This document shows positions 16,756 through 24,319 of a DNA stretch of 33,182 nt, in pieces (the first letter of the stretch is position 1; every line of letters begins with the position of its first letter). Both the position numbers and the translations under genes were made by a program. The DNA lies in NCBI GenBank assembly GCA_002483085.1, contig DLHF01000085.1:1-33182 (forward strand), given 5' to 3'. The notes under the pieces were generated by a model. It worked only from the letters and a program-made list of their open reading frames with translations. It ran no database searches and was not told the DNA's origin. The stretch comes from Ignavibacteria bacterium UBA7675. Its GTDB lineage: Bacteria; Bacteroidota; Ignavibacteria; Kapaibacteriales; UB7675.

Positions 16756-18441
16756 TTATTGCGCCTTGCGTACCGTTTTGAGGATCAGTCTGTCTGCGCC
16801 ATCCACTGTGAGCCCTTCCACACCCGGCTGAGCTAACCGCTGAAGAGCATTGTAGTACAGAAAGATCCATGGCGCCTCATCGAGTACAATTCTTTCCATA
16901 TTATTGTACAGAGCATAACGCTCCGACTCGGAAAGATGAGGCGAAAGTGCTGTTTCATAGAGCGAATCGAGGTCCCGCCGCGCGATATGCGTGGTATTGG
17001 GGCCTTGGGGTGCTTTATTCGGAGAGTAGAATAAAGCCATGAAATTTTCAGGTCCGGGATAATCGCCAATCCAGCTTGTGCGCCAGAGGGGGAGTTCGGA
17101 CTTACTTACCATTTGCAGAAGCTGGGGGAAATCTATCGGCTTTATGTCGAGCTGTATTCCCAGTTCTTTCCATTGCTGCTGCACTGCTTCGGCGACTGCT
17201 GCCGTTCGTTCATTTTGCCCGAGGCGGAGCACTATGGGCGGCAGATTATGCCCTTCGGGAAAACCGGCCTCCCGCATTAACGCACGCGCTTTCTCTGGAT
17301 TGTACGAGTAGCCTTCCACATTTGCAGAAAAACCGGGCATACTCGGAGGCAAAACTCCGTGCGAAGCAGCGATCCCACGTCCATTGAGCACGTATCGAAC
17401 AATCTTTTCTCGGTTGACGCCGTAGTTCAGCGCCTGCCGTAATTTTTTTAGTCGTGCCAGCGGTATGGATTTTGTCGCAGGCTGTGTTGTATCTATGAGG
17501 ATACCGTAGTAGTCGATAGAATGAGCTGCAGCTTGTAGGAGCGTGTATTGTGCGTAGTCGGAGGTCAATGTTCCTTCGGGCGTTACCACTGTTGTTGCCA
17601 CCGAAGGGTCGAGGTCGCTTATGAAATCCAAGTTGCCTTGTTTGAATTCAAGGAACTCAGTCCTTTTGTCGCGTGCAAATGCTATCGACACTTGTTCGAG
17701 ATAGGGCAGCTTGTTGCCAGCGGCGTCGCTTTCAAAGTAGTCGTTATTACGCAAAAGTATAAGGCTTACGTCCTCTTTCCACGAGCTGAAGCAGAAAGGC
17801 CCTGTTCCTACCGGATGGCGGAAAAATTCTTTGCCATAGGCTTCTGCTGCTTCCCGTGGCACGATAAATGCATAGGGCATAGTAAGCAGCGAGAGGAATG
17901 GCGCAAAGGGGCGTACAAGCGTAAGGCGGACTGTAGAGTCGTCCAGAACTTCAATACCTTGAATGCCGCTCGCCGGGCTGCTGTTCTTAGTCGCTTCAAA
18001 ATATTCGTCGAATCCGAGCAGTTTACCGCTGAATACCCAGCGCCCACGCGATGCTGTAGCCGCATTGCCGATGCGCTCGAAGGAGTATTTAACGTCGGCT
18101 GCGCTTACTGTGCGAGTACCTTTCTGGCCGAAACAGGAATCGCGATGAAAGTACACGTCGCGCCGCAAATGGAATGTCCATTGTGTGCCAGTGCTATCTA
18201 CTTCCCATGAGCGCGCTATTGCCGGAGCAATGCTGAGCGATGAGTCGAGCTGCACAAGCCCATTGTACAACTGCAAGCCAGCCCAGATGGCAGCACGGTA
18301 GCTCATGTGAGCCGGGTCCAATGTGCCGAGGCCGTCGGCCTCATTGTAGTAGAATGTTGTTGAGCGTGCGTCCTGTGGCTTGTCGCTATTGCACGCAACA
18401 AGGCAAAAGAGCAAAAAGCAAACTGTCAAAGAACGCAGCAT
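16756..18441 (-). CDS. Peptide/nickel-type ABC transporter substrate-binding lipoprotein (SBP family 5)
   Basis: Extracytoplasmic solute-binding lipoprotein of 561 residues. The signal ends in the lipobox LVAC (Cys17). The body is a full family 5 binding protein (DppA/OppA type): EADGLGTLDPAH near the N-terminus, LYNGLVQLDSSLSIAPAIA, SWEVDSTGTQWTFHLRRDVYFH, SAADVKYSFERI, HPVGTGPF, and the C-terminal DYPGPENFMALFYSPN. In these systems the lipoprotein hands peptides to a two-permease, two-ATPase transporter; none of those genes is adjacent, so it is an orphan here. The ligand cannot be read from sequence. It lies 65 nt upstream of the NlpC/P60 gene on the same strand, so recycling of wall peptides is an attractive but unproven link. 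Confidence 0.92.
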   Translation of the reverse strand: MLRSLTVCFLLFCLVACNSDKPQDARSTTFYYNEADGLGTLDPAHMSYRAAIWAGLQLYNGLVQLDSSLSIAPAIARSWEVDSTGTQWTFHLRRDVYFHRDSCFGQKGTRTVSAADVKYSFERIGNAATASRGRWVFSGKLLGFDEYFEATKNSSPASGIQGIEVLDDSTVRLTLVRPFAPFLSLLTMPYAFIVPREAAEAYGKEFFRHPVGTGPFCFSSWKEDVSLILLRNNDYFESDAAGNKLPYLEQVSIAFARDKRTEFLEFKQGNLDFISDLDPSVATTVVTPEGTLTSDYAQYTLLQAAAHSIDYYGILIDTTQPATKSIPLARLKKLRQALNYGVNREKIVRYVLNGRGIAASHGVLPPSMPGFSANVEGYSYNPEKARALMREAGFPEGHNLPPIVLRLGQNERTAAVAEAVQQQWKELGIQLDIKPIDFPQLLQMVSKSELPLWRTSWIGDYPGPENFMALFYSPNKAPQGPNTTHIARRDLDSLYETALSPHLSESERYALYNNMERIVLDEAPWIFLYYNALQRLAQPGVEGLTVDGADRLILKTVRKAQ

Positions 18442-18483
18442 ACCTGTCCGAAAAATAATAAAAGCCCCGAACTGGATCTAATT

Positions 18484-18503
18484 CTGTACACGCCTCTGTA
18501 CAC
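18484..18503. promoter_or_regulatory. Direct repeat CTGTACAC-N4-CTGTACAC, possible operator
   Basis: Two identical octamers at 18484-18491 and 18496-18503, 12 nt apart, each containing the self-complementary TGTACA. They lie 43-62 nt upstream of the peptide-binding lipoprotein start (minus strand), where a regulator site would be expected. No regulator is known for it. Confidence 0.3.
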
Positions 18504-18818
18504 ATAAAGTCGTAATAAGGAGGGACCGACTTTAGCAAGACTGCGAAAGTTCACCCTTTTTTCGTGTAAAATCAATGAATGAATCATGAATAAAAATTCA
18601 TCAAAAAAAGCAGTGCCAAGGTCTTGACACTATAAATCAGCTAAATTCTTTCAAAAACTACGATATGGTGGAATAGGGGAGGTCTGTGAGTTGTTAATAT
18701 CTGTTAAAATGCCGTTCATTTTCCTCAAATTTCTGATCTTTTTTTGTCCCAATTGTGTTATTGCGCGTTCGCATATCCGTGAAAAGGCTTTTGCACAGCC
18801 GTCGTTGCTCCGGTGTAT

Positions 18819-18979
18819 GCCTCTGCACCGCGCCGCACTCGGCGGCTATGAAGCCGCCTTCCGCCGCGTGCTGCCCATAGTTCTGCGCCCTGCAATAGGC
18901 GAGACCGGGCGTACAGCACGAAGCCCCTCGTGCGACCGGTGACAGCGACAAACCGGGCGCCGCAGAGATGCCCGTGCCC
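18819..18979 (+). repeat. Compound dispersed repeat: block B copy 2 + hairpins + block A copy 4
   Basis: Block B core GCCTCTGCACCGCGC starts at 18819. It is followed by a hairpin GGCGGCT-ATGA-AGCCGCC (18841-18858), CCGCGTG, a linker, a second hairpin GCACGA-AGCCCC-TCGTGC (18917-18934) and then block A (18933-18979). The order B, hairpin, linker, hairpin, A is the same as at 20597-20783, although the hairpin sequences differ. Confidence 0.75.
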
Positions 18980-19064
18980 AAAATCCCTCAGTGTAAACAT
19001 CCTCCCCGGTAATTCCCCAAAAGTTCGTATTTTTCAGTTTTTCAGCTACAGAAATTAGGATGTT

Positions 19065-19844
19065 ATGGCTCGATTCCGCCTCGACTGCGAATACGAAGGA
19101 ACCCGATACAGCGGCTGGCAAGTGCAGAAAAACGCCCGCACTGTGCAGGGCGAAATTATGAATGCCGTTCGGCAGGTGTGTAATACAGGCGACTTCGAGC
19201 TCTATGGCTCTGGCCGTACCGATGCAGGCGTCCACGCTTTGCGCCAAACTGCTCACCTCGATGTGCAAACTGTCCTGCCGCCCCATGTGCTGCGAATGAA
19301 GATCAACGATGCGCTGCCCGCAGATATCAATGTTTTGCGCGTAGATAAGGCAAACAAACACTTCCACGCGCGCCACGATGTGATTACCCGAAGCTATCTG
19401 TACCAGATATCGCAGCGCCGTACTGCGTTCGGCAAGCGCTTTGTGTGGTGGATAAAGGATGAGCTTAATATCGGCAGGATGCAGGAAGCTGCCGAGCATT
19501 TTGTGGGTATGAAAGATTTCCGCTCGTTTACTGCCGACGACCCAGAGGAAAAGTCGACAAAAGTGCTGTTAGAAGAGCTGCGCGTAGAGGAGTCGGGAAG
19601 CCTGATTCTGCTGCGTATTCGCGGCTCGCACTTTTTGTGGAAAATGGTGCGCCAAATGGTAGGTGTGCTCGCCGAGGTCGGTCGTGGTAATATGGCGCCT
19701 GCCGAGGTGCCCGCAATTCTCAAAAAGCCCTCCGATGCTCCGGCTAAGCTCACAGCGCCCCCGTCAGGGCTGTTCCTGGAAGGTGCGTATTATCATGGCG
19801 ATGTGCTTCCTACAGAACTTGTTCCCGTGATGGCGATTAGCTGA
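19065..19844 (+). CDS. truA: tRNA pseudouridine synthase A
   Basis: Makes pseudouridine at positions 38-40 of the tRNA anticodon arm; 259 residues, normal length. It starts MARFRLDCEYEGTRYSGWQ, has the catalytic Asp53 in GSGRTDAGVHA, RSYLYQI in the middle and the C-terminal FLWKMVRQMVG helix with PPSGLFLEG near the end. ATG 19065 follows TTAGGA. The gene for the CDF-like transporter starts 40 nt after the stop on the same strand, so the two may share a transcript. No clear promoter was identified; a TATTTTTC at 19029-19036 is one base from the -7 consensus but has no -33 partner. Confidence 0.95.
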   Translation: MARFRLDCEYEGTRYSGWQVQKNARTVQGEIMNAVRQVCNTGDFELYGSGRTDAGVHALRQTAHLDVQTVLPPHVLRMKINDALPADINVLRVDKANKHFHARHDVITRSYLYQISQRRTAFGKRFVWWIKDELNIGRMQEAAEHFVGMKDFRSFTADDPEEKSTKVLLEELRVEESGSLILLRIRGSHFLWKMVRQMVGVLAEVGRGNMAPAEVPAILKKPSDAPAKLTAPPSGLFLEGAYYHGDVLPTELVPVMAIS

Positions 19845-19884
19845 GCGGTGAAAGCCACACACAATAGCCAATAGAGAGAAAACA

Positions 19885-20556
19885 ATGGAACGACAGGCGT
19901 GGGGAGGAACGCAGGCGGATGATGTGCTGTACAAACGCGCGGCGCTGCTTGCCGTGCTTACTATTGTGTACAATCTCGCCGAGGGCATGGTGTCGACGGC
20001 TTTTGGCGCTGGCGACGATGCCATAGCTCTGTTTGGCTTTGGTGTGGATTCCTTTGTGGAAGTGCTTTCGGGTATCGGTATTCTTCATATGATTCTGCGG
20101 GTACGCAAAGGCGGGGCTTCTAACCGCGATGAGTTCGAACGCCGAGCGCTGCATAGTACAGGTGTGGCGTTCTATGCGCTGTCCGCCGGACTTCTGGCTA
20201 CCGTTGTGCTGGCGGTTGCAACGGGTCGAACACCCGATACAACGATCCCCGGTATTGTGATTGCCTGTGTTTCTCTCGCTACCATGTGGCTGCTGATGCG
20301 TGCAAAACTCGCAGTTGGGCGCAGCCTGAACTCGCAGGCAATTCTCGCCGATGCACAATGCACGCGCTCGTGCCTGTATCTCTCTTTCGTGCTGTTAGCT
20401 TCGGGCATAGCCTACGAGCTCACGGGATTGGGCTTTATCGACGCCATTGGTGCGGTGGGCGTAGCGTGGTTTGCCTGGCGCGAGGGGCGAGAATCCTTTC
20501 AGAAAGCAAAAGGGCTTTCGTGCTGTGCGTGCGGGGAAGCTGGCACATGCGAATAA
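19885..20556 (+). CDS. CDF-like cation transporter with a cysteine-substituted metal site
   Basis: Inner-membrane protein of 223 residues with about five to six transmembrane helices, matching the membrane domain of cation diffusion facilitators but lacking their C-terminal cytoplasmic domain. In zinc CDFs (for example YiiP) the transport site is DxxxD in TM2 and HxxxD in TM5. Here TM2 reads FGVDSFVEVLSG (Asp55, Glu59) and TM5 reads ADAQCTRSCLYLS, so the His and Asp are replaced by Cys159 and Cys163. The C-terminus has a further cluster, CCACGEAGTC. Two thiols at the transport site suggest a soft metal such as Cu(I), Cd(II) or a mixed site, not ordinary zinc transport. The Cys-rich copper-binding protein gene lies just beyond in convergent orientation. 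Family is secure; metal is inferred. Confidence 0.82.
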   Translation: MERQAWGGTQADDVLYKRAALLAVLTIVYNLAEGMVSTAFGAGDDAIALFGFGVDSFVEVLSGIGILHMILRVRKGGASNRDEFERRALHSTGVAFYALSAGLLATVVLAVATGRTPDTTIPGIVIACVSLATMWLLMRAKLAVGRSLNSQAILADAQCTRSCLYLSFVLLASGIAYELTGLGFIDAIGAVGVAWFAWREGRESFQKAKGLSCCACGEAGTCE

Positions 20557-20596
20557 CAGCAGTGCTGTGGCGCTCCTGTCGTTGCCCGTGCTGTAG

Positions 20597-20783
20597 CCTC
20601 TGCACCGCGCTGACGTCCGCGCATCAGTTACCGTAAGAACGGTGCGCGGACGAGCCGATGATAACTTCCATCTGCCGCGTGGTTGTTTGGCCTTCTTCGC
20701 AACGGTATTATCGTAAGAACGATACGCGGACGAGGTCGACCGGCGACAGCGGCCAAGCGCCTGGTCGGAGCCGCCCGTGCCAC
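20597..20783 (+). repeat. Compound dispersed repeat: block B copy 3 + paired hairpins + block A copy 5
   Basis: Block B core (20597-20612) leads into a nested hairpin: CGTCCGCGC (20614-20622) pairs with GCGCGGACG (20644-20652) around ACCGT-AAGA-ACGGT (20630-20643). Then come CCGCGTGGTTG, a second hairpin ATCGT-AAGA-ACGAT (20710-20723) followed by the same CGCGGACGAG, and block A (20737-20783). The two hairpin units, 80 nt apart, differ by paired changes that keep the stem. Confidence 0.75.
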
Positions 20784-20796
20784 ATATCATTTCCAT

Positions 20797-20847
20797 TTAA
20801 AATAGAGAAAGCCGAACCTGCCCCTTCCTTGCCAGTCCGACTTTCTC
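20797..20847 (-). terminator. Rho-independent terminator of the Cys-rich protein gene
   Basis: On the minus strand GAGAAAGTCGGA (20847-20836) pairs with TTCGGCTTTCTC (20816-20805) with wobble pairs at two places, followed by TATTTTAAA. It begins 19 nt after the stop of the minus-strand gene. Confidence 0.75.
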
Positions 20848-20865
20848 AAAACAGCAAAGCCGCAT

Positions 20866-21207
20866 TTACGCAGCTTGTGCGCTGATATATTGTTCGCACT
20901 GCTTCGCGCATTCCGTGCAGATTTCCGCACAATGCTTGCAGTGATCGTGATCGTGTTTCTTGCATTCTTCGGCGCATGCACGGCATATCTCCACACACTC
21001 GCGCATCACATGAACAGCGTGCTCGGAGCCGCGCGCTACCAACCGCGAGGTAAGCGCACATATATCGGCGCAGTCGCGGTCGAGCATAATACAGCGCGTC
21101 ATCATAGCTACATCGTGCTCGCGCAGGCAGAGCGTTGCACAGTATTCACAAGCTGTAATGCACTTTATAAGCGTATGCATCAGATCATTAGTCGTTTCGG
21201 ATTTCAT
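20866..21207 (-). CDS. Cys-rich four-helix-bundle copper-binding protein (DUF326/Csp-like)
   Basis: Small cytosolic protein of 113 residues with 16 cysteines, mostly spaced as CxxxC or CxxC along predicted helices (CITACEYCATLC near the start; ECVEICRACAEEC and HCKHCAEICTECAKQC near the end), plus His-rich KKHDHDHCKH. This is the pattern of the DUF326 family, whose members include the copper storage proteins (Csp) that hold many Cu(I) ions inside a four-helix bundle. No signal peptide is present, so it would act inside the cell. ATG 21207 has a GAGGAG SD site. It converges on the CDF-like gene, which has cysteine ligands at its transport site; the pairing suggests shared soft-metal handling. 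Copper binding is known for the family, not shown here. Confidence 0.88.
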   Translation of the reverse strand: MKSETTNDLMHTLIKCITACEYCATLCLREHDVAMMTRCIMLDRDCADICALTSRLVARGSEHAVHVMRECVEICRACAEECKKHDHDHCKHCAEICTECAKQCEQYISAQAA

Positions 21208-21428
21208 TAACTCCTCATAGATAAGCTTATGAAAAACTGCAATACGGCTATTAACTACACGTCCGCAGCTAAGTTCCTTGAACGCCAGTAGGGCGAAGCT
21301 TGCGGAATAGGCGGGCTCGTCCTCTGCACAGAATTTACTATTTTAGCAGACGTGCTATCCCGCAGCAGTGCAGGGAAGCCGCAGCTTTTCTCCATTCCAG
21401 AGTTTTTCTCTCTAATTCAGAGGATGCA

Positions 21429-21884
21429 ATGACAACAGCGGAAATGCATACGTCGAAAGGCGTCATGAAAATCGAGTTCTACGATGGGGACGCACCCAAA
21501 ACAGTAGAAAACTTTGTTACCCTTGCCAAAAAAGGGTTCTACGATGGGCTTACCTTCCATCGTGTCATTCCAGGTTTTGTTATTCAGGGCGGCTGCCCCA
21601 ACGGCAGCGGTGCTGGCGGACCGGGCTATACTATCAAATGCGAGACCAGCGGCGGTAATCAGTACCACGACCGGGGTGTGCTGTCGATGGCTCATGCCGG
21701 GCGCGATACGGGCGGTTCGCAGTTCTTTATCTGCCATAATCGCCAGAACACAGCTCATCTCGACCGCAACCACACGTGCTTTGGCCGTGTAGTAGATGGA
21801 CTCGACATCATTGATGATATTCGCCCGGGGGATGTAATCGAAAAAGTTGTCGTGCACGAAGAGAGCGCCGCTGCCGGGGAATAA
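21429..21884 (+). CDS. Cyclophilin-type peptidyl-prolyl cis-trans isomerase
   Basis: Catalyses proline isomerisation during folding; 151 residues, a compact single-domain cyclophilin of the PpiB type, with no signal peptide, so cytosolic. Signatures: KTVENFVTLAKKGFYDGLTFHRVIPGF (shown in parts: FHRVIPGFVIQGG carries the catalytic Arg and Phe), GGPGYTIKCE, GVLSMAHAG, GSQFFIC and HLDRNHTCFGRVVDG. His replaces the more usual Lys-His-type pair only at variable positions. ATG 21429 has AGAGG upstream and starts MTTAEMHTSKGVMKIEFY, as homologues do; an upstream in-frame start at 21300 would add an unconserved leader. It stands alone, with its own terminator downstream. Confidence 0.95.
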   Translation: MTTAEMHTSKGVMKIEFYDGDAPKTVENFVTLAKKGFYDGLTFHRVIPGFVIQGGCPNGSGAGGPGYTIKCETSGGNQYHDRGVLSMAHAGRDTGGSQFFICHNRQNTAHLDRNHTCFGRVVDGLDIIDDIRPGDVIEKVVVHEESAAAGE

Positions 21885-21901
21885 TTACCTGTTAGAAAGA
21901 A

Positions 21902-21945
21902 AAACGGGCGTTCACGCGTGGACGTCCGTTTTGATCGTTTTTTTG
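21902..21945 (+). terminator. Rho-independent terminator of the cyclophilin gene
   Basis: AAACGG-G-CGT (21902-21911) pairs with ACG-T-CCGTTT (21922-21931). A GATCG interruption and then TTTTTTT (21938-21944) follow the stem. Confidence 0.7.
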
Positions 21946-22118
21946 CCTGTCGCCATGCCCCGCCAATCCCATTCGTGTACAACACCGGCCAGTGCATAGG
22001 GGTGCTTTATAAAAAGTATCGGTCTGTATAATTTTCGATTCGCTTATTTTATGCGTAAATCATTGTATAGTAATGGTTTGCCGGTGAAATTTGGCAATGA
22101 AGCGCCCGTAAAAAATAA

Positions 22119-22149
22119 TTGAAAAATCCTGCCAATATTTGTATGTTTG
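22119..22149 (+). promoter_or_regulatory. Bacteroidetes-type promoter of parE-parC
   Basis: TTG at 22119-22121, a 20-nt spacer and TATGTTTG at 22142-22149 match the FCB primary sigma consensus exactly, with the same spacing as the secG promoter. Predicted start of transcription is near 22156. Confidence 0.6.
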
Positions 22150-22251
22150 TTGCGTTCCCGGAAAAGTGTATTTCGCAGAGAACAGCATAAAGAGAGCGCT
22201 TTCCAGCCCGGTTTGTACGCCGGTTCCTTCCTGAGTTCCATCTGTGTCGTG

Positions 22252-22287
22252 GTGCAGTAGCTCTGTAGGCAGCAAGAGCTGATGCAC
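22252..22287 (+). ncRNA. Stem-loop in the parE leader
   Basis: GTGCA (22252-22256) and AGCTCT (22259-22264) pair with AGAGCT (22275-22280) and TGCAC (22283-22287). The two helices are separated by a symmetric GT/GA internal loop, and the apical loop is 10 nt. The structure lies 82 nt before the parE start within the predicted transcript. There is no T tract, so it is not a terminator; a regulatory role is possible. Confidence 0.4.
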
Positions 22288-22369
22288 TTTGGTGCTATGG
22301 CGGAGCGTCTTTTTTTTGCTATGCGTGGTAGGGAACAGGGTACACTACAGATATTTCAGGATGAAAGAC

Positions 22370-24262
22370 ATGGCACAGACGATTTATACCGAAGACAGTA
22401 TCCGCTCGCTGGACTGGCGCGAACACATTCGGATGAGGCCCGGTATGTATATCGGGAAGCTCGGCGATGGTTCTTCGCCCGACGACGGTATTTACATCCT
22501 TGTAAAAGAGGTCATCGACAACTCGATTGACGAGTATTTCATGGGGCACGGTAAAAACATCGAGATCACGATTACCGACCACAAGGTGCAAGTGCGCGAC
22601 TACGGGCGCGGTATTCCACTGGGCAAAGTTATCGACTGTGTGGCAAAGATCAACACCGGGGGGAAGTACGACAGCAAAGCGTTTCAGAAGTCTGTAGGCT
22701 TGAATGGCGTGGGCACAAAAGCTGTGAATGCTCTGGCCTCCTATTTCCGTGTGGAGTCGTATCGCGAAGGCAAATGCAAGGCTGCTGAATTTGAAAAAGG
22801 CGAATTAGTAAAAGACCAACGCATCAGCGCAACCGACGAGTCGGACGGAACAAAGATGATTTTTGTCCCCGACAACTCTGTGTTCCGCAATTTCCACTTT
22901 CGGCCCGAGTTCCTGGAAAAGCAGATGTGGAACTATGTGTATTTGAACGCCGGGCTTACTATTCACTTCAACGGGCAGCGTTTTTACTCGAAAAACGGTT
23001 TGCTCGACCTGCTGGCGCACCGCACCGAAGAGGAAGACCTGCGCTACCCGATTATCCACCTCAAGGGCGAAGATATTGAGCTTGCGCTTACCCACGGCAA
23101 CCAATACGGCGAAGAATACTATTCGTTTGTCAATGGCCAGTACACCACACAAGGCGGTACACACTTGGCAGCACTGCGCGAAGCCATTGTAAAGACTCTG
23201 CGCGAATTCTACAAAAAGGAGTTCGACGCCGCTGATATACGCGGTTCGGTGATCGGCGCGCTCAGCCTCCGCGTGCAGGAGCCTGTGTTTGAATCGCAAA
23301 CAAAAACAAAACTCGGTTCGATTAATCTCGGCCCAGATGGTCCGGCTATTCGAACGTATATCAACGACTTTGTAAAAAAAGAACTCGACAACTACCTGCA
23401 CAAAAATCAGGCAACTGCCGACGCGCTCCTGAAGCGTATTCTTCAGTCTGAACGCGAGAGGAAGGAAATTGCAGGCGTCAAAAAGCTGGCAAACCAGCGT
23501 GCAAAAAAAGCGAGTGTTCACAACAAAAAGCTGCGCGACTGCCGTGTGCACTACAACGACGAAAAGCACGACCGCCGCTATGAAAGCACGCTGTTTATCA
23601 CCGAGGGCGATTCTGCAAGCGGCTCGATTACCAAAGCGCGCGATGTAGAAACTCAGGCGGTGTTCAGCCTGCGCGGAAAGCCGCTGAATGTGTACAGCCT
23701 TACGAAAAAAATAGTGTATGAAAACGAGGAATTTAACCTTCTACAGCACGCGCTGAACATAGAGGATGGGCTCGAAGGTTTGCACTACAACAATGTTGTG
23801 GTTGCCACCGACGCCGATGTAGATGGTATGCACATTCGCTTGCTTTTGCTTACGTTCTTTTTGCAATTTTTCCCGGATCTCGTGCGTAACGGACATCTCT
23901 ATATTTTGGAAACACCGCTGTTCCGCATGCGCAACAAAAAGGAAACGATCTACTGCTACAGCGAAGAAGAAAAACAATCGGCTATAGCACGGCTGGGGCG
24001 CAATCCCGAAATTACGCGATTTAAAGGGCTGGGAGAAATATCACCCCACGAGTTCGAAATGTTTATCGGCGAGAATATGCGGCTGGAACCAGTCATTCTG
24101 CAAAAAGACGCATCCGTGCAGAAAGTGCTGGACTACTATATGGGCAAGAATACGCCAGAGCGCCAGAAGTTTATTATCGACAATCTGCGTGTGGAGAAGG
24201 ATATCATAGCGCAGGCGATTGCAGCAGTGCAGGCGCGCGGAGAGAAGGAAACTGCCGCATAA
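22370..24262 (+). CDS. parE: DNA topoisomerase IV subunit B (Bacteroidetes type)
   Basis: ATPase subunit of type IIA topoisomerase that decatenates chromosomes with ParC; 630 residues. It starts MAQTIYTEDSIRSLDWREHIRMRPGMYIGKLGDGS, the typical beginning of Bacteroidetes ParE (first residues shown in part by MRPGMYIGKLGDGS). The GHKL ATPase has EVIDNSIDE (catalytic Glu, Asn), DYGRGIPL and GLNGVGTKAVNALS-like loops. The Toprim domain has TEGDSASG and DADVDGMHIR, with PLFRMRNKKE following. ATG 22370 is preferred over 22361 because GGATGAAAG lies at SD distance; an open frame reaches back to 22289 without family similarity. parC follows after 57 nt, so both are one operon. It could be mistaken for gyrB, but the pairing with this ParC argues against that. 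Confidence 0.93.
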   Translation: MAQTIYTEDSIRSLDWREHIRMRPGMYIGKLGDGSSPDDGIYILVKEVIDNSIDEYFMGHGKNIEITITDHKVQVRDYGRGIPLGKVIDCVAKINTGGKYDSKAFQKSVGLNGVGTKAVNALASYFRVESYREGKCKAAEFEKGELVKDQRISATDESDGTKMIFVPDNSVFRNFHFRPEFLEKQMWNYVYLNAGLTIHFNGQRFYSKNGLLDLLAHRTEEEDLRYPIIHLKGEDIELALTHGNQYGEEYYSFVNGQYTTQGGTHLAALREAIVKTLREFYKKEFDAADIRGSVIGALSLRVQEPVFESQTKTKLGSINLGPDGPAIRTYINDFVKKELDNYLHKNQATADALLKRILQSERERKEIAGVKKLANQRAKKASVHNKKLRDCRVHYNDEKHDRRYESTLFITEGDSASGSITKARDVETQAVFSLRGKPLNVYSLTKKIVYENEEFNLLQHALNIEDGLEGLHYNNVVVATDADVDGMHIRLLLLTFFLQFFPDLVRNGHLYILETPLFRMRNKKETIYCYSEEEKQSAIARLGRNPEITRFKGLGEISPHEFEMFIGENMRLEPVILQKDASVQKVLDYYMGKNTPERQKFIIDNLRVEKDIIAQAIAAVQARGEKETAA

Positions 24263-24319
24263 ACTGCACACGGTGCCGGGCGAGTGCAGAGGATTTTATA
24301 TTATCCAACAGGGATTATC

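Larger units (their letters stand above)
18442..19064. other. Long gene-free region upstream of truA
   Basis: Holds a repeated CTGTACAC (18484-18503), a 7-bp hairpin AAAGTCG/CGACTTT (18506-18533) with AAGGAGGG in its loop, A+T-rich sequence (18540-18780), then a compound block B + block A repeat (18819-18979). No convincing gene or tRNA was found. Confidence 0.5.
21946..22369 (+). other. Long leader region of parE
   Basis: No gene is seen. It contains the promoter at 22119-22149 and a stem-loop at 22252-22287, leaving a leader of about 215 nt before parE. Confidence 0.5.

Noticed and set aside
20628..20734. A CRISPR array
   Set aside because: Only two hairpin units 80 nt apart with differing stems; no regular spacers and no cas genes.
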